The position numbers were made by a program, and so were the translations under genes. The notes under the pieces are model-generated. The model searched no databases. It was not told the origin of the DNA and saw only the letters and a program-made list of their open reading frames with translations. A stretch of 64,000 nucleotides of DNA from Dehalococcoidales bacterium (GTDB taxonomy: Bacteria; Chloroflexota; Dehalococcoidia; Dehalococcoidales; UBA2162): the NCBI GenBank assembly GCA_016932435.1, contig JAFGCW010000005.1, forward strand, positions 69,192 to 133,191. The letters are read 5' to 3'. Positions 1 to 8,640 of the stretch are shown here, piece by piece. Position 1 is the stretch's first letter. Every line of letters starts with the position of its first letter.

Positions 1-90
1 TTTCAGCACCCCTTTTTTATTTTCAGATGTTATGAGAATACCTATCAGTCTTTTTGGAATAACCTTGTCTACTTTTTTATCTCAAACTTT

Positions 91-1521
91 TTACTTGTTA
101 AGACGCTGGTAGTATCCATATACTTTCATGGCAGCTCCAGCAGCTCTTTGAATCGTGGGGAAAAAGGGAACCTCCAGGTTGATCAGTGAGGTACGCGTCC
201 GGCACAGACCTTTCCATTCGAAATCATCGTTATCATCGGCACCAAGACTTTTGTCCGCCACCACGCCAAGGAATGGCTTTGTACGAATCACCTCAAGCCG
301 ATACTGCTGCTTCATCATCTCTTCCGGAGATAATCCGGGCGTGCCCGGAGGACCTCCCGGCATTCCCATAATAGCGATCAAGAGGTCGAAGTCAGCATCT
401 TTGGCCATCATCTCCAGTATAAGACCGACAGATAAGCTATCATCCTCGCGAATCGACAGATCGGCTGGGTTTCCCAGCCAGTCCCACACAGAGACACCTT
501 GTTCCTTTAATGCCTGGCGAAATTCGTTTGAGAGCGGGATAACCTCCAGTCCGGCTTTTTCGCAGGCGTCTCCTGCCAGGACACTGGATCCACCGGCTCC
601 ACCTGCCACACCTGCTCTTTTTCCTTTTATTGGAGGTAGAAATGTGAACGCTGCCGCCAGGTCGATAAGCTCTTCTACGCTGTCCGCCATGACAGCACCT
701 GTCTGGGAAATGAGCGCTTCCCATGTACTGAAGCTACCGGCTAATGAAGCGGTGTGTGAGGCTGTAGCTCTCGCACCTGACTGACCTCTGCCACCCTTTA
801 ATACAACTACCGGTTTACAAGTAGCAGCGTGTTTTAAGGACCTGAATAATCCGGGGCCGTCTTGAGTACCCTCGATATAACAAAGGATGACACTGGTTTC
901 CGGATCATTAGCCAGATAATCAAGAAAATCCGTTTCATTCAAATCGATGGCATTGCCATAGCTGAACACCTTGCTGAAATACACACCTCGAAGAGGAGAA
1001 TTCTTAACGATCTCCCGAGCCAGCATACCGCTCTGCGAAACCAGTCCGACCTGACCGCATTCTCTGGGAAAATCACCATGAAACGCAATACCGTCAGCGG
1101 GTGAGTATATACCCATGCAATTGGGACCGATCAACCTCATTCCTGATTTTTTTGAGAGTTCCAGGATTTTTTTCTCTGTCTCAATACCTTCCTCCCGGCC
1201 TGTCTCGGCAAGGCGTGCCGTAAAAAGGTGGACAGCTTTGGCTTCTTTTTGTACAGCCTGTTCCAGAATCTCCAAAACCCTGTTTGCGGAAACACACGAT
1301 ATTACGTAATCTATCTGGTCTGGTACATCAAGTAATGAAGGATATACTTTCTGTCCCATCGCCTCTGTATATTTCGGATTGACAGGATATATTTTACCTT
1401 TGAAATCATAATTGACCAGTCCAGCAAGAAATCCTCCCCCTCCCCAGTTTCCTGTCGGTGAAGCACCGACAATAGCAATCGACCTTGCATGAAGAATCTC
1501 ATCGATTGGATTATTAGACAT
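91..1521 (-). CDS. ADP-forming acyl-CoA synthetase, alpha (CoA-binding) subunit
   Basis: Predicted alpha-type subunit of an NDP-forming acyl-CoA synthetase, which would turn acyl-CoA, phosphate and NDP into free acid, CoA and NTP in the cytoplasm. The 476-residue chain opens with a CoA-binding Rossmann domain (SIAIVGASPTGNWGGGGF near residues 14-31). A ligase-CoA domain follows, with SQSGM and the phosphohistidine loop SHTASLAG, where His256 is the expected phosphorylated residue. The length fits the alpha half alone. The ATP-grasp beta half is not in the window and could lie to the left of base 1 or elsewhere. The gene is divergent from the SemiSWEET gene. In such anaerobes it may conserve energy from acyl-CoA made by the AOR and acyl-CoA dehydrogenase pathways nearby; the substrate cannot be told from sequence. 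Confidence 0.88.
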   Translation of the reverse strand: MSNNPIDEILHARSIAIVGASPTGNWGGGGFLAGLVNYDFKGKIYPVNPKYTEAMGQKVYPSLLDVPDQIDYVISCVSANRVLEILEQAVQKEAKAVHLFTARLAETGREEGIETEKKILELSKKSGMRLIGPNCMGIYSPADGIAFHGDFPRECGQVGLVSQSGMLAREIVKNSPLRGVYFSKVFSYGNAIDLNETDFLDYLANDPETSVILCYIEGTQDGPGLFRSLKHAATCKPVVVLKGGRGQSGARATASHTASLAGSFSTWEALISQTGAVMADSVEELIDLAAAFTFLPPIKGKRAGVAGGAGGSSVLAGDACEKAGLEVIPLSNEFRQALKEQGVSVWDWLGNPADLSIREDDSLSVGLILEMMAKDADFDLLIAIMGMPGGPPGTPGLSPEEMMKQQYRLEVIRTKPFLGVVADKSLGADDNDDFEWKGLCRTRTSLINLEVPFFPTIQRAAGAAMKVYGYYQRLNK

Positions 1522-1654
1522 GATCAGTAAGCCTCCGATCTATTGTGGATTGAAGTCATTATAGCCTGTGTCTGTCTATACGGGCAAACAGAATTTGTAC
1601 GCTAATCCGGTAAAATGATATTGTTGAATCTAGAAAGAAAGAGGTAAATAATAT

Positions 1655-1912
1655 ATGGTTTTCGCCGATTATCTTGGTCTTGTCGCGGGAGGAATCGTCA
1701 CGTTCGGAATCGTCCCGCAGGTCATCCGTGTCTTCAAGTTGAAAAGTGCCGGAGACATTAGCTTCCTTTTTAACCTCGCGATGCTCAGCGGGATGATTAT
1801 GTTCCTTGTCTATGGTATCATACTGAACCTGTTTCCATTGATATTGTGGAATTCTATAGGAATGCTTCTCCTCATGGCACTCCTTTACGGTAAATGGAAA
1901 TACGGTCGCTGA
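1655..1912 (+). CDS. SemiSWEET-type (PQ-loop) transporter
   Basis: 85-residue membrane protein with three hydrophobic segments (about residues 4-22, 36-57 and 60-78). The PQ-loop signature GIVPQVIRVFKLKSAGDIS sits between helices 1 and 2. This is the half-transporter arrangement of bacterial SemiSWEETs, which dimerise to move sugars across the inner membrane. Length and motif fit the family well; the substrate is unknown. An AGAAAGAGG-type ribosome binding site precedes the ATG. It appears to be a single-gene unit between two leftward units. Confidence 0.88.
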   Translation: MVFADYLGLVAGGIVTFGIVPQVIRVFKLKSAGDISFLFNLAMLSGMIMFLVYGIILNLFPLILWNSIGMLLLMALLYGKWKYGR

Positions 1913-1977
1913 TTATCATCAGGAGGTAACAACGACCAGGTTTAACGATGTTGAAATTATAGTCGATTCGGTAAAGA

Positions 1978-2328
1978 TTATTCCGAATTTTCCTTTACAC
2001 GGAATTTAACTATTTTCTCAATGAGTTCATATGGAATCGGTTTATCAAGAGGAAATCTCACTGTGCTTTTCGATAGTTCGTACGGTTCCAGGTCTTTTTC
2101 GAAAGCGTTAATTCCTGAAGGAGTTGGATAAAATCCAATGTGCTTTTTATATGCAGCGTAATGCACCAGGTTTCCGTTTAACCTGAATGTGGGGACACCG
2201 TATTTGATCATCTCTTCTGCCTGCGGGGCAGCTTCTCTGATCAATTTTCGCAACTTAGCTAATATTTCCCGGACATCTTCGGGAAAACCCGCAATGTAAT
2301 TATCAACATCTTTTTTACCTGATCCCAT
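1978..2328 (-). CDS. DUF1801 domain protein
   Basis: 116-residue soluble protein of the DUF1801 (YdhG/YjbR-like) family, a small alpha/beta fold sometimes annotated as an iron chaperone, without firm biochemical proof. Visible family hallmarks are an N-terminal helical part (VREILAKLRKLIREAAPQAE), the EMIKYGVPTFRLNG segment and HIGFYPTPSGI. The gene overlaps the end of the upstream peptidase-like gene by 14 bases, so the two are probably translated together. Function is unknown. Confidence 0.8.
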   Translation of the reverse strand: MGSGKKDVDNYIAGFPEDVREILAKLRKLIREAAPQAEEMIKYGVPTFRLNGNLVHYAAYKKHIGFYPTPSGINAFEKDLEPYELSKSTVRFPLDKPIPYELIEKIVKFRVKENSE

Positions 2329-3409
2329 TGCCGTTTTTTCCCCAACGGTCAGAATGTACCAGTTCCGGTCCGTCTTTCGTGTCGTTTACCTGCCAGCCCA
2401 TATTCTGAATCTGCTGGCGCAGTGAATCGGCTGCATTCCAATCACCGGCAATACGGACCCGTTCTCTGTCCTGTACCAGTGCTAACACTTCATCGGACGG
2501 CGGGTTGCTTTCACCCCTGCTTTCCTCTACCAACGCTGTCGAAACACTTTCCCATACATCCGGTGGAATACCGGTTCGCGGTATTATTGGTTTATATGGG
2601 CCCAGTTCGAAAATACTGAAAGTTTCTCCGTTTTTATACATGGTTTCCTGTCCTTGCCTGATAAGAGCAACCGTGCCGTGCCCCATTACCATGCAGTGTT
2701 TTTCGGCCAGGTTAATAATCAAGGCTGTATGTTCATCGATACCAACCACATTTACTTCAGGTGGAAGCATCGCATACAGTTTTTCAAAACGCTCCTGTCC
2801 CATGTAGCAGTACCGGGTATCGAACTCATCGCCACCCTCCCGATTATTAAGGTGGGAGACAAATACAAGAGAAAGCCCATATGGTCCGAATAAATCGAAT
2901 CCTTCACGCCAGTGCAGGTCTTCACCGGCCTTATAAATTTCATATATCGGTAAAAGATATTTTCCCGCTGTGATAACGGCGGCGCTTGCCAGCACCAGCG
3001 CCGCGCTCTGCCTGTGTTTGGCCAGCACGGTCTTCCAGGCAAGGGTGTCATTAAGGTTACGATACGCATACGTAGGACTCCCCGGCCCCATCAGCATCAC
3101 ATTCGATTTGAGGATAGGTCTAACGATTTCTTCATCATCAGGACTGAAAGGTGTATCCTTTTTTCTTGCAGGTATCACCGATATTTCAGGATGGTAGTTC
3201 TGTAAATGGTACGTCAGGAACTCTCCTATTTTTTCGGCTACTATTGCCGAATTCAACTGGAATCCAGCCGGTGTCTCCAGGATGGACACCCTTACCGGCT
3301 TTGAAACCCTCTTCAGCAGCCAGTCGTATACTTTCTGGCTGCTTGGTGCCGCTTCTCCAGACCCGAACAGAACTATCAAGCCTGGATGATATGTTTCCGT
3401 ATTACCCAT
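2315..3409 (-). CDS. S51 (cyanophycinase-like) hydrolase fused to a CysRS-type C-terminal helical tail
   Basis: 364-residue protein. Residues ~10-270 resemble the class-I glutamine-amidotransferase-like fold of peptidase family S51/cyanophycinase: an opening LIVLFGSGE strand, MGPGSPTYAYRNL, a nucleophile-elbow region VLASAAVITAG, and VVGIDEHTALII near residue 220. The canonical GxSAG elbow is altered to LASAA, so catalysis is uncertain. The last ~50 residues (RVRIAGDWNAADSLRQQI, then GWQVNDTKDG) look like the short C-terminal region of cysteinyl-tRNA synthetases, where an AD.LR..L...G....DT..G pattern is typical. No synthetase core is present. Co-transcribed with the DUF1801 gene. Substrate unknown. 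Confidence 0.7.
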   Translation of the reverse strand: MGNTETYHPGLIVLFGSGEAAPSSQKVYDWLLKRVSKPVRVSILETPAGFQLNSAIVAEKIGEFLTYHLQNYHPEISVIPARKKDTPFSPDDEEIVRPILKSNVMLMGPGSPTYAYRNLNDTLAWKTVLAKHRQSAALVLASAAVITAGKYLLPIYEIYKAGEDLHWREGFDLFGPYGLSLVFVSHLNNREGGDEFDTRYCYMGQERFEKLYAMLPPEVNVVGIDEHTALIINLAEKHCMVMGHGTVALIRQGQETMYKNGETFSIFELGPYKPIIPRTGIPPDVWESVSTALVEESRGESNPPSDEVLALVQDRERVRIAGDWNAADSLRQQIQNMGWQVNDTKDGPELVHSDRWGKNGNGIR

Positions 3410-3432
3410 TGGCGAATATCCTGTTATATAAG

Positions 3433-4083
3433 TTACTTTGCGAAGGCTTTCCCGTCAATGATATCAACATATCCGACCACTGCCATCTCGTCCAGCATCA
3501 GTGATACATTCAAATCATATATCGGTGGATATACCTCTTCTCGTTCGAATTTAGTATACTTTTCCAGAATCTCATTAACTGTCATGCCCGGCTGCTGTTT
3601 AACTTTATCAAGTATATCCATCGCACGGTTATAATAGGTCAGCATATCGCCGCCAGCAGCAAGGTCGACCGGCTCGCAAGTAAAATGGGCGCCGGTCCTG
3701 GTATCATCACAGGTAAATCCACGATGCCTTTTTATCAGGTTTTCAGGAGGTAAGGTTGGTATTCCGCCCAGGTATCTTGGATCAGCTCCTTCCGGAGCTT
3801 CCTTCAACGGTCGAAATCCTACTCCATCATACTTCTTCATCTCCGGATCCCTGGCACTGAGACCCGAATATAAATAAATCATGCGGTCATAGTCACCCTG
3901 ACCGTAAAAAACCGTATTCCATAGCACCGGTGCCATGTTTTTTAGAAGTCCATTGCATATTCTTCCCTCGAACTTTTCTCCATCGTAAGTAAACTCATCG
4001 CCAATTTCATAGTTAAAATGACAGGGGAAATTTTCAAGATCACCGGTAAAAGATACTAACGTGCACTTTACTTTAAACGGCAT
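3433..4083 (-). CDS. TIGR04076-like small cysteine protein next to AOR
   Basis: 216-residue protein whose N-terminal ~90 residues resemble the TIGR04076 family (short proteins often found near AORs and radical enzymes): VKCTLVSFTG, CHFNYEIGDEF, then ICNGLLKNMAPVLW. The rest is unrecognised. The ATG at 4083 is chosen over a TTG two codons upstream because AAAGGAGG lies 9 bases before it. It sits 28 bases downstream of an AOR gene and is probably in the same transcript. Several cysteines (near residues 8, 20, 44, 126 and 136) could bind metal, but no classical motif is evident. Function unknown. Confidence 0.55.
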   Translation of the reverse strand: MPFKVKCTLVSFTGDLENFPCHFNYEIGDEFTYDGEKFEGRICNGLLKNMAPVLWNTVFYGQGDYDRMIYLYSGLSARDPEMKKYDGVGFRPLKEAPEGADPRYLGGIPTLPPENLIKRHRGFTCDDTRTGAHFTCEPVDLAAGGDMLTYYNRAMDILDKVKQQPGMTVNEILEKYTKFEREEVYPPIYDLNVSLMLDEMAVVGYVDIIDGKAFAK

Positions 4084-4111
4084 ATCCAATAACCTCCTTT
4101 TTTAACAGAAA

Positions 4112-5962
4112 TTATCCGGGTATCATATCCTCTATTCCCAATCGTTTCAACGTGGTACTCTGAGGAATTCCCGTAGTCTCATCCCATCCACGAAGTCGGT
4201 AATACGCTTTCAGCATGTGCAGGTATTTATCGCGATCCAGCGCCTTCCCAGGTAAATCCTCTTTCTTTTTTAAATTATCTTCATGTGGATAATCATCCTC
4301 AGGCAGTTTTCTGCCTTCCCGTATCATAATCAATCTCTGAATTGTAGTTACCCTCTCCATAGCCAGGTCCAGTTCGCTGCCGTCTATACCAGTCACCGCC
4401 GTATATAATTTTGCTTCAAGGTCAGGATCACCAACCAGGTCAGGTTTACTGAATGAATAAGCTATCGGCCAGGCAGAATCACACAGTCCAAGACTGTCCT
4501 CGAGATATGCCCGATTTTGTATTTTTACCGCAGCCAGAGCTTTTCCTTCATAACTTGCTGCATCGGCTGCTTCTTCACTCCCCCAAAATGCTATGGCAAT
4601 TCTCTTGAACACTTCGTCTGTCACCGGGCTAATGTCCGGATTGATCATGTTCATCATTCGCGCCGCTCTGGCAAATCCCGCATGGAACAGCGGTCTACTC
4701 ATCCGGGGTTCCATCGGATCCAGCAAAGCATGGACAACCGATGAACGCGGCATAAGAGCATCGTTTTCACCAACCGGCAATATTCCCGGGTTCAGTATCA
4801 ACCTTGCTTTCTCCGGCACTTTCTTACTTGCTCTGTAAAGTCCTTCAGCAAGCAAGGTACCCAGCCCTTGCCTGCTAGTGATCGAGGAGAGCAGCGTTTC
4901 AAGGAACTCGTTCGTGCCAATCTTTGAAAGCGGCAGTCCTGTCTCCTCTTCAGTCAGCCGGTTTTCCTTGTAACAGTCATGCAACCAGTTAATCATACTC
5001 CGGAGTTCGAAAGTGCAGATCGAGTAGTCGTTGGCAAGTATAGGGGCGTTATAAAAGGTATCTACCGGTTCGTCTTCGTGACCATATTTCCACGGCATAT
5101 AATACTCCATCGCCTCGCATCGCCGGTAATCCTCCAGGTCTACCCTGTTTCCATAACGGTATTTATTCCTGATACAGACAAGTCCGCACTGGTAACACTT
5201 TCCCTTTCCTACCCGTTCCAGCAGATGCCCATGACCACTCATCGTCACTTCCGGGGGTATCGTTAGATCGAGTCGTTTGCTTATCTTAATTGTGTACCTG
5301 TTCAGCTGCTTCAACCTTTCGGGATCATGAACCTGTGGTCTGCCACTTCCATCAACAACAATCGCCTTAAGGTTTTTCAAGCCCATCACCGCACCGAATC
5401 CCGCAGTCGAAGTAGACTGGTGAGAGCCGAATATCACCGCACTCCTTACCTTGTTTTCACCGGCCTGTCCCGTAGTAAGGAATTTCACCCTACCACCGTG
5501 AATTTGTTGAAGGATTTCACTCGTCCTGTACGCCCCGATGCCCCAAAGGTCAGAAGCATCCAAAATCTTGATCCGATCATTATCAATCAGTAAATAAATC
5601 GGGGATTGAGAATGTCCCGATATCACCAGTCCATCATAACCGGCTTTCTTCAGTTCGGCCGGGAAATGTCCGCCTATATTTCCATAACAATACTGTTCGG
5701 GGTAAGCCATCGGTGACTTTCCGGCTACCGCCATACGGGTCGCTCCCTGGACACCGGTAGCAACCAATGGGCCAGTAACGAATATCAGATGGTTTTCCGG
5801 ATCAAAAGCTCTTGTTTCAGGATTAACCTTTTCCCAGTATATCCGGGAAGCGATCCCCCGTCCTCCCAGATATTTCTCAGCATATAGTTTTGTATCTATA
5901 TTCGATATCTCAGAGGTGGTGAGATTTACATTTAGTATCTTCCCCATCCATCCGTACATCAT
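4112..5962 (-). CDS. Aldehyde:ferredoxin oxidoreductase family protein (AOR 1)
   Basis: 616-residue tungsten-bispterin enzyme of the AOR family, which oxidises aldehydes to acids (or runs in reverse) with ferredoxin in the cytoplasm. The N-terminal pterin-binding domain is clear: GWMGKILNVNL, YLGGRGIASRIYW, and AGFGAVMGLKNLKAIVV at ~190-206. The [4Fe-4S] ligands are CYQCGLVC (Cys256, 259, 263) with a fourth at Cys494 in DSLGLCDS. The length matches the family. A tandem ATG start gives one residue of uncertainty. It is separated from AOR 2 upstream by a terminator. Substrate class cannot be assigned; it is only moderately similar to AOR 2 and AOR 3. Confidence 0.9.
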   Translation of the reverse strand: MMYGWMGKILNVNLTTSEISNIDTKLYAEKYLGGRGIASRIYWEKVNPETRAFDPENHLIFVTGPLVATGVQGATRMAVAGKSPMAYPEQYCYGNIGGHFPAELKKAGYDGLVISGHSQSPIYLLIDNDRIKILDASDLWGIGAYRTSEILQQIHGGRVKFLTTGQAGENKVRSAVIFGSHQSTSTAGFGAVMGLKNLKAIVVDGSGRPQVHDPERLKQLNRYTIKISKRLDLTIPPEVTMSGHGHLLERVGKGKCYQCGLVCIRNKYRYGNRVDLEDYRRCEAMEYYMPWKYGHEDEPVDTFYNAPILANDYSICTFELRSMINWLHDCYKENRLTEEETGLPLSKIGTNEFLETLLSSITSRQGLGTLLAEGLYRASKKVPEKARLILNPGILPVGENDALMPRSSVVHALLDPMEPRMSRPLFHAGFARAARMMNMINPDISPVTDEVFKRIAIAFWGSEEAADAASYEGKALAAVKIQNRAYLEDSLGLCDSAWPIAYSFSKPDLVGDPDLEAKLYTAVTGIDGSELDLAMERVTTIQRLIMIREGRKLPEDDYPHEDNLKKKEDLPGKALDRDKYLHMLKAYYRLRGWDETTGIPQSTTLKRLGIEDMIPG

Positions 5963-6049
5963 TGGACCGTTCTCTTCATAGTTCTGTTTCCACGAATCAT
6001 ATCAGAGTTCGTATGCCAAATACACCTATAATATTAATGCTGGTGAAAA

Positions 6050-6079
6050 AAAGAGAGAGGTTTCTTAACCTCTCTCTTT
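6050..6079 (-). terminator. Intrinsic terminator after AOR 2
   Basis: Perfect 13-bp inverted repeat (AAAGAGAGAGGTT / AACCTCTCTCTTT) around a 4-base loop, 25 bases past the AOR 2 stop. On the minus strand it is followed by a run of T residues (six or more). It should end the MoaD-AOR 2 transcript ahead of AOR 1. Confidence 0.8.
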
Positions 6080-6103
6080 AACGTTCTATTCGATACTTCC
6101 GAT

Positions 6104-8110
6104 TTATTCTACGGGTAACTCAACGTCTGCAAGAACGCTATCCATCTTCAGTTCGGTAATTCTTTCTTTCGTCGGAAGGCCTCTGGGAGTCCATCCTCGC
6201 AGTGTATAATATTCCTGCAGAATATCATCCCACGGTACGATCTTACCCTTGTATATACCAACTTCACCTTCCTCGTAAGCCAGCTTCCCGGCAAATCGAT
6301 CGTCCTTTACATCCCAGCCTTTAACTTTGTAATTATAAAGCCGCATCAGGTTCAGAGAACGTTCACCGACCTCCATCAATTCTTCGTATGATACATCCCA
6401 ACCGGTTATTTTATTTAAGATATCTGCATAGGTCGACGGTCCGAATCCGACCATCATAAACTGCGTCGCTCCGCCGAACATGCAGGTTACCAGATTATTG
6501 AACAGGGAAACGAATTCCTCGGTCCACTTTGCGAATAATGCCTTCCCGTTCAAGCCCTTTACCCAGTCGGTATCTACTTTAGGCGGATCGCCGAATATCC
6601 TCTTTTTCAGATCGTCAGGCATATCCAGGAGTTCCAGCGACCTCTCATATAATTCCAGGTTAGTCATTCCAATATATTCCGGGTAGGTATCCCGTCTCTC
6701 CGGTAGAAAGGCAAGTTCCCAGACGTTATGAAGTCTTAACCAGTCGCCGCCACGTGGACTCGTCAGCGCTCCGAAAGACCAGATAAGTGCCTGAAGTTTC
6801 GCATCTCTCTGTATCGAGGGTTTACCCTTCACTGTCTGCGGCATGATAGCTTCGGCCTCTGGTCCAAGTTTTTCAGCCATCGCGGTTACACCGTCAGCCA
6901 GCAGGTTACCCAGCTTACCTTCCCGGGCAGCGGTTCTCCGGGTTACTTCCCATACTAATTCTTCGTCTCCTCGCTTTAGTTCCAGACCATCAGTATCCTC
7001 TGTCGTTAATATACCATTCACAAAAAGGTCTACCGCATAAGAGAACGCCATGGTAAATGAAGCCGGATCAAGCCCGAGTTCCTGTATCAGCCTTTCAAAA
7101 TATATCCAGGCATTGAAATCCTGTATTCCCAGGTTCCGGAGTGAAACGGTGATAAATGTCATATGCCCACCGAGTTGCCGGGTTCCTGCGTATTTCCCAT
7201 CCTTAATCTGTAACCAGTGGTAGCACGGAGCAAAACAGTTTAGACATCCTGCGTTAGTGTAGTGAGGAAAATCGGCAGTATCGCGGTTCTCAGCCAGGCT
7301 ATCACCAGTCATCGGCCATCTGGCTGTAACCGACATATCAGTTGTTCCACCGTGTTCTTTCCAGAGTCTCAAGGTCGGTTCTTCTTCCAGAAACTTGTTT
7401 ACTGAATTATATGATGATTCCAGCAGTCCTCTCGGATCATATAACTCAATTTCTCCGGTACCTCGTACGGTAATAGCTTTCAGGTTCTTGGATCCCATTA
7501 CCGTTCCTCCACCTGAGCGTCCCGGGCATGATGTAGCATCACCACAGGCGACTGCGTACCTGACCATATTTTCGCCGGCAATGGATATGCTGAATACTCT
7601 GACTTCGCCTTCAAATCGTTCTCCGATTTCTTCTCTCAGTGTCTTAATTGTTTCTCCGGTCTCTTTTCCCCAAATATGAGAAGCGTTACGTATGGTTATT
7701 TCCTCATTGTCTATGGCAATATAGACCGGTTTTTCGGCTTTACCTCTAACGACTATCACATCATAACCGGCATATTTCATCACCGCCGGAAAATACCAGC
7801 CGAATGATCCTGAGGAAAAGCCTCCCGTTTCAGGACTTATACATCCCAGCATGGCACGTCCCGCCTGGGGTGCCGCTGTGGCAGTCCAGGGTCCGGTCGC
7901 AATAATCACTTCATTATCCGGACTTAGAGGATCTATTGCTTCAGGGATATCTTTCCATAATATCTTGGTAATAAATCCATCCCCACCGACCCATAACCTG
8001 GGATCGATATCATACTCTCTGAAAAACCGGTCGGTCGGTATTACCCTGATCTCGCTGTCGGTCAAGTTTATAAATGCTACACTGCCGGCGTATCCTTTAG
8101 GTATTGCCAA
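6104..8110 (-). CDS. Aldehyde:ferredoxin oxidoreductase family protein (AOR 2)
   Basis: 668-residue AOR-family tungstoenzyme. It has the N-terminal bispterin domain (GSVAFINLTDSEIRV; SGGGTVMGSKNLKAITV near residues 198-214). The cluster ligands are CLNCFAPC (Cys289, 292, 296) and Cys543 in NLVTCMFGG. It is longer than AOR 1 and AOR 3 by 50-60 residues, mostly in the C-terminal half. It lies 31 bases downstream of a MoaD/ThiS-like gene, an arrangement common for AORs and suggesting a dedicated pterin sulphur carrier. A promoter lies upstream of that gene and a strong terminator follows. Physiological aldehyde unknown. Confidence 0.9.
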   Translation of the reverse strand: MAIPKGYAGSVAFINLTDSEIRVIPTDRFFREYDIDPRLWVGGDGFITKILWKDIPEAIDPLSPDNEVIIATGPWTATAAPQAGRAMLGCISPETGGFSSGSFGWYFPAVMKYAGYDVIVVRGKAEKPVYIAIDNEEITIRNASHIWGKETGETIKTLREEIGERFEGEVRVFSISIAGENMVRYAVACGDATSCPGRSGGGTVMGSKNLKAITVRGTGEIELYDPRGLLESSYNSVNKFLEEEPTLRLWKEHGGTTDMSVTARWPMTGDSLAENRDTADFPHYTNAGCLNCFAPCYHWLQIKDGKYAGTRQLGGHMTFITVSLRNLGIQDFNAWIYFERLIQELGLDPASFTMAFSYAVDLFVNGILTTEDTDGLELKRGDEELVWEVTRRTAAREGKLGNLLADGVTAMAEKLGPEAEAIMPQTVKGKPSIQRDAKLQALIWSFGALTSPRGGDWLRLHNVWELAFLPERRDTYPEYIGMTNLELYERSLELLDMPDDLKKRIFGDPPKVDTDWVKGLNGKALFAKWTEEFVSLFNNLVTCMFGGATQFMMVGFGPSTYADILNKITGWDVSYEELMEVGERSLNLMRLYNYKVKGWDVKDDRFAGKLAYEEGEVGIYKGKIVPWDDILQEYYTLRGWTPRGLPTKERITELKMDSVLADVELPVE

Positions 8111-8141
8111 ATTTTTATTCCTTTCAGAGGTTGGTTTGCGG

Positions 8142-8414
8142 TCATCCTCCTGTCAGGTGCATTACGATATGTATCTCATCGCCATCCCTGACCGGCGTAC
8201 TTAAATCATCCGGATCTGTTTCTACAAGATTTACAAAAACATCAAGATATTTTCTTAATTCCCCATCATCTTCAAACAGCCACTCACGAGATATGGGAAA
8301 TTTCTTTACAAAATCGTCCAGACATTCACCAACCGTATTGCCGTCAACCTCGACGATTTCCCGGTCATTCGTAAGGTGAGGTAAAAAGTAATATACGTTT
8401 ATTTTTACACTCAT
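8142..8414 (-). CDS. MoaD/ThiS-family sulphur carrier (AOR 2 partner)
   Basis: 90-residue ubiquitin-fold protein ending in LTGG, the C-terminal Gly-Gly that is adenylated and thiocarboxylated in MoaD, where it delivers sulphur to molybdopterin. The internal pattern (KINVYYFLPHL, VDGNTVGECLDDFV, DGDEIHIV) is typical. First gene of the leftward AOR 2 operon. A second, divergent MoaD-like gene accompanies AOR 3, so each unit may have its own carrier. The activating enzyme (MoeB-like) and the MoaE partner are not in the window. Confidence 0.82.
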   Translation of the reverse strand: MSVKINVYYFLPHLTNDREIVEVDGNTVGECLDDFVKKFPISREWLFEDDGELRKYLDVFVNLVETDPDDLSTPVRDGDEIHIVMHLTGG

Positions 8415-8479
8415 AGGTAATTTTCTGACTTTTGAAAAGCGGGATTTACAGTTTTAGGAAATACAGTCAGAATATGAAA

Positions 8480-8509
8480 AGTATACCATTTTGGTCGTGA
8501 ATATATCAA
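8480..8509 (-). promoter_or_regulatory. Sigma-70 type promoter for the MoaD-AOR 2 operon
   Basis: On the minus strand TTGATA (8509-8504) and TATACT (8485-8480) are 18 bases apart, about 65 bases upstream of the MoaD-like start. Both hexamers are close to consensus. Confidence 0.6.
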
Positions 8510-8640
8510 GAAATGCGGTACTCTGATTTTGACATCTCTCCATTCAATGATAAATTTTAGTCAACTTTCCTTTTAATGTGCTAATATTTTCATATACAAT
8601 TTCACAGAGAAAACACCCTCTAAGAAAGGAACGGGGAATA

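Noticed and set aside
155..784. Long rightward open frame opposite the acyl-CoA synthetase gene
   Set aside because: Mirror of a well-conserved gene, low-complexity Ser/Pro/Arg-rich product, no ribosome site.
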